Positions 1 through 5,212 of a stretch of DNA of 7,204 nucleotides are shown in pieces. Positions within the stretch are counted from its first letter, which is position 1. Every line of letters begins with the position of its first letter. The stretch covers positions 1 through 7,204 of the forward strand of contig JAITEW010000216.1 in NCBI GenBank assembly GCA_031281855.1, in the 5' to 3' direction. The notes under the pieces are model-generated. The model searched no databases. It was not told where the DNA came from and saw nothing but the letters and a program-made list of their open reading frames with translations. This stretch comes from Treponema sp. Lineage in GTDB: Bacteria; Spirochaetota; Spirochaetia; Treponematales; Breznakiellaceae. A program made the position numbers and the translations under genes.

Positions 1-800
1 AGTCCCTTCGGCCGCAGAAAGTGCTGGACGGGTACAGGATCGCGGTGGTTTCGGCCAAGGATGACACGCGGTTTAACGACGCCTTCATGCTGGGCATTAA
101 CGCTGAGGCCGCCGGGAAAGGGGTTTCAGCGGAATTCATACAACTTCCGGAAATTGATATACGTTCACTCAACTTTGGAGACTACCTTTTATCCATTGAC
201 GCGGACGGAATAATCGCCCTTTATTTTAGAAATTCGGCGCTGCCTTTTTATCATGTTTTAAGGGAAGGAAGGGATATTGTTACGGATATTATCACTGACG
301 AGCTGCCGGCGCTGCCTTCGGTACAGACCGGCAACTTCCGCCATGCCCAGGAGGCAGGCCGCCTTTTTCTGGAACAGGGTTACCGGCGTTTCCTGGTAGT
401 GGGACATTCCCCCCTCAAGCGGAACCGCCGGTACGAAGGCATATACGATGTGATAAAGAACCGCTGCGACGATATACGCTACGTCTGCCTTGGCGATCAT
501 GATTCGATAAAAGAAATTGATTCTTTTTTCAGCGCCTTTGACAAACATTCCGCTGTTTTTTCGGTAGATTATTCTTCAAACTACATCACCGCGGCAATGT
601 TTATGCAGCACCGTCTGGAAGTAAAAAACAACAATTTCCTGGTGTACGACTGCGAAGAAGAATTCTTCAGCTACCACGGGTTAAAGCCGGTAAAAAAAGT
701 AGGCCCTTCGATCTTTACGATTGGCAGGGAACTGTGCCGTACCCTCATCACCAAACGCGAGACAGGCGCGTATCCCCTGCCGCTTCAAAGGAAGATTTGA
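1..800 (+). CDS. LacI/GalR-type transcriptional regulator, ligand-binding part (5' end outside window)
   Basis: This is a ligand-sensing domain with the type I periplasmic-binding-protein fold used by LacI/GalR regulators and some GntR regulators. The frame is open to the left edge (first full codon at 3, reading SLRPQKVLDGYRIAVV), so the GTG at 21 is probably not the start, and the DNA-binding head should lie upstream. The fold is recognised from the first strand YRIAVVSA, the FNDAFMLGINAEAAGKG helix, the DADGII strand, and LPSVQTGNFRHAQEAGRLFL followed by GYRRFLVVGHSPLKRNRRYEGI, which matches the central LacI pattern of a conserved position before an Ala-rich helix, a Gly-x-Arg-Arg turn and an Arg-x-x-Gly motif. 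The end, YPLPLQRKI, matches the usual LacI C-terminus, so no C-terminal helix-turn-helix follows. The stop overlaps the next gene's start, so the two are probably co-transcribed and translationally coupled, and the effector is probably a sugar or sugar phosphate of that pathway. A solute-binding protein is a less likely alternative. Confidence 0.75.
   Translation, partial: SLRPQKVLDGYRIAVVSAKDDTRFNDAFMLGINAEAAGKGVSAEFIQLPEIDIRSLNFGDYLLSIDADGIIALYFRNSALPFYHVLREGRDIVTDIITDELPALPSVQTGNFRHAQEAGRLFLEQGYRRFLVVGHSPLKRNRRYEGIYDVIKNRCDDIRYVCLGDHDSIKEIDSFFSAFDKHSAVFSVDYSSNYITAAMFMQHRLEVKNNNFLVYDCEEEFFSYHGLKPVKKVGPSIFTIGRELCRTLITKRETGAYPLPLQRKI
787..794 (+). promoter_or_regulatory. Ribosome binding site deciding a TTG start
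   Basis: AAAGGAAG lies inside the last codons of the regulator, with AAGGA ending 4 nt before TTG at 797. It supports starting the downstream isomerase at this TTG rather than at the GTG at 734. The extra N-terminus from 734 is only a frame-shifted reading of the regulator's coding sequence. Confidence 0.6.
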
Positions 801-1927
801 AATATCCAAAAATCCATTTGGCAATCGATAATTGTTTTGCCTGCAAACGGTGGACCAAGCCCGGGGAATGGTGTTCGGTAATATCGGATCTGGGATTACA
901 CTGCATAGAAGCAAGCGCGGACAATGAGTTGGATCCCCTCTATATGGGCAGGGAATATCTACAAGACTGGGTTGAGGCGGTAAAAGAAGCCCAAAAAAAC
1001 ACAGGGATGAAAGTTGTTAACCTCTATTCCGGCCATGGTACTTACACGACTCTGGGACTCACTCATACAGATCCGCGGGTACAGCGGCGGATGATCGAAG
1101 ACTGGTTTCAGCCCATGATGGAAGCGGCGGCGGAGTTGGAGGCGGGTTTCGGCTTTTTTGCCCATGCGTTTCCCCATTACGTACTGCAAAATTCAGCCTT
1201 ATACCGTAATTTTATCGAAATCTTAACTTTGAACCTCATAGAAATAAACAGATTCGGAATATCCGGGGGGTGTAAATTCCTGGCCATAGAACAGATGTAC
1301 ACGCCGCATCAATACCCGTGGACCATCAGGCAGGCTGAAGAGTTGATGCGCGCCGTGTCGGCTGCAAGCGGGAGTCCGTTCTACTTCACCGAAGACCTGG
1401 GGCATCATCAATCAAAATTTATAAAACCCGAAGATTCGGTATTGGAACAAATATGCGTATGCGGCAAGCCGGTGCGGGGCATTTGGCTGGGCAGCGATTC
1501 GGCGTACCTGTGCGCCGAGCAGGGGGATCTTGCCGGCCTCAAAGCGGAAATTTCAAAGGCTTCTCATTTATTTGCCGAACCGCGCGACGGCGATTGTTAC
1601 GCATGGCTTTCGGAACTGGGGTTGTACAGTCCTATTATCCATCTGCAGCAAACCGACGGACGGTCTTCGGAACACAGGCCGTTCACAGCAGCGAACAACG
1701 TCCATGGAATCATCGATGGAGAAAAAGTCCTGAAAGCTTTGAAAGCTGCTCACGGCAAAGATAGAAAAGGAATACTAAAGCCCTGTGAAGATATCTACCT
1801 TACTCTTGAGCTGTTTGCGGGAACTTCGGCTTTTCCCCGCGATCTCCTTTCAGATATCCGGGAATCAGTTGATTATTGGAGAAAATGGATACCGGAAGAC
1901 GGTATAAGCCTTGACGAACTAATTTAG
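797..1927 (+). CDS. TIM-barrel sugar isomerase/epimerase-like protein, 376 aa
   Basis: This protein resembles the xylose isomerase-like TIM-barrel superfamily (AP endonuclease 2 fold), whose members isomerise or epimerise sugars and sugar phosphates with a divalent metal. I chose the TTG at 797 because it follows AAAGGAAG and overlaps the regulator's stop as TTGA, and because family-like sequence begins right there (YPKIHLAIDN). Residues at strand ends that could form the usual Glu-Asp-His-Glu metal site are E165 in FLAIEQMY, D200 and H203 in FYFTEDLGHH, H282 in IIHLQQTDG, and E338 in YLTLELFAG. EASADNELDPLYMG (38-51) and NLYSGHGTY (75-83) are other conserved-looking blocks. At 376 residues it is longer than the common 250-300 residue members. 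It has no signal peptide or membrane segment, so it should be cytoplasmic. It is unusually rich in cysteine, including a C13-x-x-C16 pair. The substrate is unknown; the overlapping regulator suggests a carbohydrate catabolic role. The fold is well supported and the reaction is inference. Confidence 0.8.
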   Translation: MKYPKIHLAIDNCFACKRWTKPGEWCSVISDLGLHCIEASADNELDPLYMGREYLQDWVEAVKEAQKNTGMKVVNLYSGHGTYTTLGLTHTDPRVQRRMIEDWFQPMMEAAAELEAGFGFFAHAFPHYVLQNSALYRNFIEILTLNLIEINRFGISGGCKFLAIEQMYTPHQYPWTIRQAEELMRAVSAASGSPFYFTEDLGHHQSKFIKPEDSVLEQICVCGKPVRGIWLGSDSAYLCAEQGDLAGLKAEISKASHLFAEPRDGDCYAWLSELGLYSPIIHLQQTDGRSSEHRPFTAANNVHGIIDGEKVLKALKAAHGKDRKGILKPCEDIYLTLELFAGTSAFPRDLLSDIRESVDYWRKWIPEDGISLDELI

Positions 1928-1941
1928 CCTGCCTCTAACAA

Positions 1942-1970
1942 TAGTAACAATATATTATATATGGTAGAAT
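1942..1970 (+). promoter_or_regulatory. Possible promoter for the nitroreductase-chemoreceptor pair
   Basis: The 78-bp gap after the isomerase is sharply A+T-rich compared with its flanks. TAGAAT (1965-1970) fits a -10 element; 17 nt upstream TAGTAA (1942-1947) is only a 3-of-6 match to a -35. Transcription would begin near 1977, leaving a leader of about 30 nt. Other TATA-like hexamers in the same tract could serve instead, so the exact placement is weak. Confidence 0.3.
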
Positions 1971-1992
1971 ATACATAAATTTTTATACCCAC

Positions 1993-1999
1993 AAGGAGG
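1993..1999 (+). promoter_or_regulatory. Strong ribosome binding site
   Basis: AAGGAGG is a near-perfect anti-16S match ending 6 nt before the ATG at 2006. It fixes that start, which also begins a good signal peptide, and suggests efficient translation of the exported protein. Confidence 0.85.
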
Positions 2000-2005
2000 G
2001 AAATC

Positions 2006-2578
2006 ATGAAAATCCGTGTTTTTTTTGCCTGCTTGCTGCTGCTGGCGGCGGCCCCTGTTTTTCTGGCGGCCCAGGACGCCTCAAGCCCGGCCTTAAAGCC
2101 CATTATCAACCACTTCGCGGCCCGGAACTTCGCCGCAGGCGCTGTGACCAGAGCCGAACTGGACCTTATCATCCAGGCGGCAATACGGGCCCCGAGCGCT
2201 TCGAACCGCCAGCCCTGGCATTTCACGGTAGTGCAGAACCAGGACCTGGCGAAACAGATCGTGCCCCAGGTTGTTGACGGCAACGTGCTCATCGTCATTT
2301 CCGCCCGGGGAGACGGCAAGACCAACGGGGTCCAGATCCTGGACTGCGCTTTGGCGGCCCAGAGCGTCTACCTCGCGGCCCAGGCCCTGGGTTTGGGTTC
2401 CCGTATTTATACCGGCCCTATTGACGCCCTGAACAGGAACCTCAAAAGCCAGTTGGGCATCCCGGCGGATCAGAACGCAGTGGTGCTGGTCAGGGTCGGG
2501 AGGCTCCCGGCAGGAACGGACGCGGTAAGTTCCGCTTCGGCCCGGAACCCGGCAGACAGCCTGGTAACTTATAAGTAG
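2006..2578 (+). CDS. Exported nitroreductase-family protein, 190 aa
   Basis: The nitroreductase fold binds FMN and passes electrons from NAD(P)H or another donor to nitro compounds, quinones or similar acceptors. Residues 1-22 form a Sec-type signal peptide: K2 and R4, a hydrophobic core over 5-20, and an Ala-Ala cleavage site before Q23. C9 sits too near the N-terminus to be a lipobox cysteine. The mature part carries the family signature APSASNRQPWHFTVV (62-76), where the Arg-x-Pro-Ser-x-x-Asn-x-Gln-Pro-Trp pattern contacts the flavin, and the later helix DCALAAQSVYLAAQALGLGSR (113-133). The mature length, about 168 residues, is at the small end for the family. No twin-arginine motif is present, so loading of FMN outside the cytoplasm is a puzzle. 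A chemoreceptor gene follows 22 bp later, so the two are probably co-transcribed. The fold is confident; enzyme activity and electron donor are unknown, and a non-catalytic flavin-binding role is possible. Confidence 0.85.
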   Translation: MKIRVFFACLLLLAAAPVFLAAQDASSPALKPIINHFAARNFAAGAVTRAELDLIIQAAIRAPSASNRQPWHFTVVQNQDLAKQIVPQVVDGNVLIVISARGDGKTNGVQILDCALAAQSVYLAAQALGLGSRIYTGPIDALNRNLKSQLGIPADQNAVVLVRVGRLPAGTDAVSSASARNPADSLVTYK

Positions 2579-2586
2579 CTTGTTCC

Positions 2587-2593
2587 GAGGAAG
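2587..2593 (+). promoter_or_regulatory. Ribosome binding site deciding a GTG start
   Basis: GAGGAAG ends 7 nt before GTG at 2601. The upstream in-frame TTG at 2580 has no such site and would place seven extra residues (Phe-Arg-Gly-Arg-Ala-Ala type) before the natural KLFHSIKFRF start that leads into the first membrane helix. Confidence 0.7.
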
Positions 2594-2600
2594 AGCCGCT

Positions 2601-4424
2601 GTGAAACTGTTTCATTCCATTAAATTTCGTTTTATAGTTCTGTTTACGGTATTCATCCTTGTTTTCTGTTTTATAACTTCTTTCATCGCCATACGCCAGA
2701 CTATGATCGTGGCCTCAGGGTTGTTCGCCGGGCAAGGAGCGGCTATGACGGAAAAGGCTGCTTCCCTCATCGACGGCGATTCCTTCGAAGCCCTCCTTAA
2801 AACCCTGGACCCCGAAGATCCTTTCTACGAAGCAGCGCGCCTTGAACTTTTCACTCTCAAAAACTATTCCAGCGCCAGATACCTTTACACCATGGCGCCT
2901 GTGGAGGGCACTATTTACCGGTACGTTATTGACGGCAGCGCTGAGCCTGATGACGAGGAAAATTTCTCCGCCCTTGGGGACGAGGAGGATGTAAGCAGCT
3001 ACGATTCCGCTTTCCTCAAATGCTGGGAAACCCAAAAAACCGAGTTCAGCGCGCTTACTAAACAGGATGAATGGGGCTGGATGGTATCGATTTATACGCC
3101 TATAAAAAATTCAGCCGGTAAAATGGTCGGCATAGCGGGCTGCGATTTCGACGCCGAGGAACTTTACCGCTCAATCTGGAACGAAGGGATACGCCACGCC
3201 GTACTCGGCGTCATTTTTATCGTCCTCGGCCTGGCCCTGATGTTCGTCTTCCTTAGGATGATTTTTAATCCCATCAGTATTATTAGCGGCATCCTGAAAA
3301 ATATTTCAGCCGGCGAAGGAGATTTGTCCGTACAAATTACGTACAACAAAGAAGATGAAATCGGGGAGCTTGCGCGTTTTTTCAACTTCACGCTTGAAAA
3401 GATCCGGAACCTCATTGTCGCCATAAATGACCAGACAGTGAACCTCTTTGACATCGGAATCGAGCTGGCCTCCTACATGGCCGAAACCGCAGCGGTGATC
3501 AACGAGGTTACCGCCGGCATTCAGAGCATCAAGGGCCAGGTGATAAACCAGTCCGCCGGTGTTGTCGAGACCAGCGCCACTATGGAACAGGCTACGCTGA
3601 ACATCGAAAAACTCGACAGCCATGTGGAGCAGCAGACCGAAAGCGTGTCCCGGTCCTCGTCGGCTATTGAGGAAATGCTGGCCAACATCCAAAGCGTTAC
3701 CCGGACCCTGGTACGGAACGCCGAAAATGTCGAGGAACTCACCGCAGCGTCGGAAGTGGGCCGGGCGGGGCTTCAGGAAGTTTCCCAGGATATACAGGAG
3801 ATTGCCCGGGAGTCTGAAGGTATTCTGGAGATCAACGCGGTAATGCAGAACATTGCCAGCCAGACCAACCTCCTTTCCATGAACGCCGCAATTGAGGCCG
3901 CCCATGCCGGGGATGCCGGCAAAGGTTTCGCCGTAGTAGCCGACGAGATCCGCAAGCTGGCCGAAAATTCCGGCAAGCAGTCCAAAACTATTTCCGCGGT
4001 GCTGAAAAAAATAAAGAGTTCTATTGATAAGATCACCAAATCCACCAACACGGTGCTGGAAAAATTCCAGGCCATAGACGACCGGGTGCGCACGGTATCG
4101 GATCAGGAAACCAGTATCCGCAACGCCATGGAAGAACAGGGCGCAGGGAGCCAGCAGATCCTTGAGTCCGTAAGCAAGCTGAACGAACTTACCAGGCTCG
4201 TAAAACAGGGCTCAGGCGAAATACTGGAAGGCAGCAAAGAGGTTATCAAAGAAAGCAGAAACCTGGAAATGGCCACTCAGCATATCAGCGACAGCATGAC
4301 CAAAATGGCCGCCAGCGCGAATCAGATCAACGAGGCGGTTAACAGGGTCAACCAGATCAGCGCTGCCAATAAGGATCATGTCAACAGTCTGGTAACCGAG
4401 GTATCGCGGTTCAAAGTGGAATAG
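2601..4424 (+). CDS. Methyl-accepting chemotaxis protein with Cache-like sensor domain, 607 aa
   Basis: This transmembrane chemoreceptor should control CheA kinase and so flagellar rotation. The domains in order are: a short basic N-terminus; membrane helix 1 at about 11-31; an extracytoplasmic sensor of about 165 residues; membrane helix 2 at about 200-222; a HAMP linker from P224 to about 275, with GEGDLSVQI and KEDEIGELARFFN; and a long coiled-coil signalling domain. The sensor looks like a single Cache domain: YLYTMAP and YRYVIDGS (94-113), WGWMVSIYTPI (158-168) and GKMVGIAGCDF (173-183) match the family's strand pattern. An acidic loop (115-131) lies within it. The hairpin tip that binds CheA and CheW is clear at 415-455, with IASQTNLLSMNAAIEAAHAGD followed by GKGFAVVADEIRKLAE. 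The protein ends in SRFKVE without a CheR-tethering pentapeptide. The ligand is unknown; co-transcription with an exported nitroreductase-like protein is likely from the 22-bp spacing. Confidence 0.95.
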   Translation: MKLFHSIKFRFIVLFTVFILVFCFITSFIAIRQTMIVASGLFAGQGAAMTEKAASLIDGDSFEALLKTLDPEDPFYEAARLELFTLKNYSSARYLYTMAPVEGTIYRYVIDGSAEPDDEENFSALGDEEDVSSYDSAFLKCWETQKTEFSALTKQDEWGWMVSIYTPIKNSAGKMVGIAGCDFDAEELYRSIWNEGIRHAVLGVIFIVLGLALMFVFLRMIFNPISIISGILKNISAGEGDLSVQITYNKEDEIGELARFFNFTLEKIRNLIVAINDQTVNLFDIGIELASYMAETAAVINEVTAGIQSIKGQVINQSAGVVETSATMEQATLNIEKLDSHVEQQTESVSRSSSAIEEMLANIQSVTRTLVRNAENVEELTAASEVGRAGLQEVSQDIQEIARESEGILEINAVMQNIASQTNLLSMNAAIEAAHAGDAGKGFAVVADEIRKLAENSGKQSKTISAVLKKIKSSIDKITKSTNTVLEKFQAIDDRVRTVSDQETSIRNAMEEQGAGSQQILESVSKLNELTRLVKQGSGEILEGSKEVIKESRNLEMATQHISDSMTKMAASANQINEAVNRVNQISAANKDHVNSLVTEVSRFKVE

Positions 4425-4428
4425 GGGC

Positions 4429-5187
4429 TTATACCCTGTCCAGAAGGAACTCCCGGCTCATAGCGAGGCTCTCGAAGGGATCGGAAAGCCAGTCCGAATC
4501 CTGTTCTATAGCCGCGCAGCTTATGCCTGTTGATTTGCACAAAGGGAGTATCCCGTCCCAATCAAGGACCCCCTGGCCGATTTCGGCAAATTGGCGCTCC
4601 CCTTTGACCATGCGGTAGTCCTTGAGATGGATGACCTTGATACGGCCTTCCAGTTTTTTGATGTATTTAAGGGGGTTGCCGCCGCCTGCCTGGACCCAGA
4701 AAACGTCCAGGGTAAAAAACATTTCAGGGCATTCTTCAATGACGCGGTCTATGGCGCTGATGCCCTTCCATTTTTCAAATTCAAAGTCGTGGTTATGATA
4801 GCTGAAGTTCAGCCCCTCGCTTTTGATCTGGCGGGTTATTTCGTTGGCTTTTTTGATAAACCTGGTCCAGCCTTCGTAACTGTTCGGGAAAACATCGCCC
4901 GGCCTGGAACCCAGACCCACCAGGGGGCACCCGAGCTTTTTGTGTTCAGCGATTACCTTTTTGAGTTCAACCGGATCCGTGAGGCGGGACCAGGGAGTAT
5001 GGGTGACACAGACCTCAAGCCCGATTTCCCTGACCCAGAGCGCAAGGGTGTCGGGATCGCAGGGGCCGAAGCCCGAAATTTGAATGACGTCGAACCCGAT
5101 GGTTTTGACCCTGCGCAGGGTGGCTTCGATGTCAGCCGGGGTCTTTGTGTAATCCCTGCAATTGTAAAGCTGCGCCGCTATTTTCAT
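4429..5187 (-). CDS. TIM-barrel sugar phosphate isomerase/epimerase family protein, 252 aa
   Basis: This is a typical-length member of the xylose isomerase-like TIM-barrel superfamily (AP endonuclease 2 fold), a group that includes hydroxypyruvate isomerase, IolE/IolI and the keto-sugar epimerase YcjR. Family blocks are MKIAAQLYNCRD at the first strand, GFDVIQISGFG (31-41), VTHTPW (61-66), YHNHDFEFE (130-138), LDVFW (160-164), IHLKDYR (186-192), EIGQGVLDW (202-210) and IEQD (227-230). Probable metal ligands are E136, D161, H187 and E228. It has no export signal and should be cytoplasmic. The ATG at 5187 is preceded by AAGGAG with an 8-nt spacer. The gene begins 25 bp after the membrane hydrolase gene on the same strand, so it is probably the second gene of that operon. 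It is only distantly like the 376-residue enzyme at 797-1927, so the two are not recent duplicates. The fold is confident; the substrate is unknown. Confidence 0.88.
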   Translation of the reverse strand: MKIAAQLYNCRDYTKTPADIEATLRRVKTIGFDVIQISGFGPCDPDTLALWVREIGLEVCVTHTPWSRLTDPVELKKVIAEHKKLGCPLVGLGSRPGDVFPNSYEGWTRFIKKANEITRQIKSEGLNFSYHNHDFEFEKWKGISAIDRVIEECPEMFFTLDVFWVQAGGGNPLKYIKKLEGRIKVIHLKDYRMVKGERQFAEIGQGVLDWDGILPLCKSTGISCAAIEQDSDWLSDPFESLAMSREFLLDRV

Positions 5188-5195
5188 ACCTTGTT

Positions 5196-5201
5196 CTCCT
5201 T
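5196..5201 (-). promoter_or_regulatory. Ribosome binding site of the 252-aa isomerase
   Basis: On the minus strand this reads AAGGAG, 8 nt before the ATG at 5187. It lies in the 25-bp gap after the hydrolase stop, which leaves little room for a separate promoter or a terminator and supports co-transcription. Confidence 0.8.
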
Positions 5202-5212
5202 AAAAAACGTTC

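Noticed and set aside
734..796. N-terminal extension of the 376-aa isomerase from a GTG at 734
   Set aside because: The added 21 residues are an out-of-frame reading of the regulator's end and resemble no isomerase N-terminus; the TTG at 797 has a ribosome binding site and the TTGA overlap.
2018..2034. Lipoprotein lipobox around Cys9 of the exported nitroreductase
   Set aside because: The cysteine comes before most of the hydrophobic core, so the order expected for a lipoprotein signal is reversed; Ala-Ala before Q23 fits ordinary signal cleavage.
2310..2330. Possible ApbE/Ftp flavinylation motif (DGKTNG) in the nitroreductase
   Set aside because: The known motif needs Asp-x-x-Ser/Thr-Gly followed by small residues and Thr. 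Here Asn follows the Thr and no Thr closes the motif, so covalent flavin attachment is not supported.
3306..3905. 199-codon open frame on the - strand opposite the chemoreceptor
   Set aside because: It runs antisense to the HAMP and signalling domains, whose sequence is clearly coding, and its translation shows no domain.
4420..4437. AGGG/CCCT mini-hairpin at the convergent junction
   Set aside because: Four base pairs with a 7-nt loop and no T-run on either strand; too weak for a terminator.
4483..4505. Short stem TCGGA/TCCGA downstream of the chemoreceptor as terminator
   Set aside because: Only 5 bp with a mismatch beyond it, no T-run after it, and it lies in the isomerase coding sequence.
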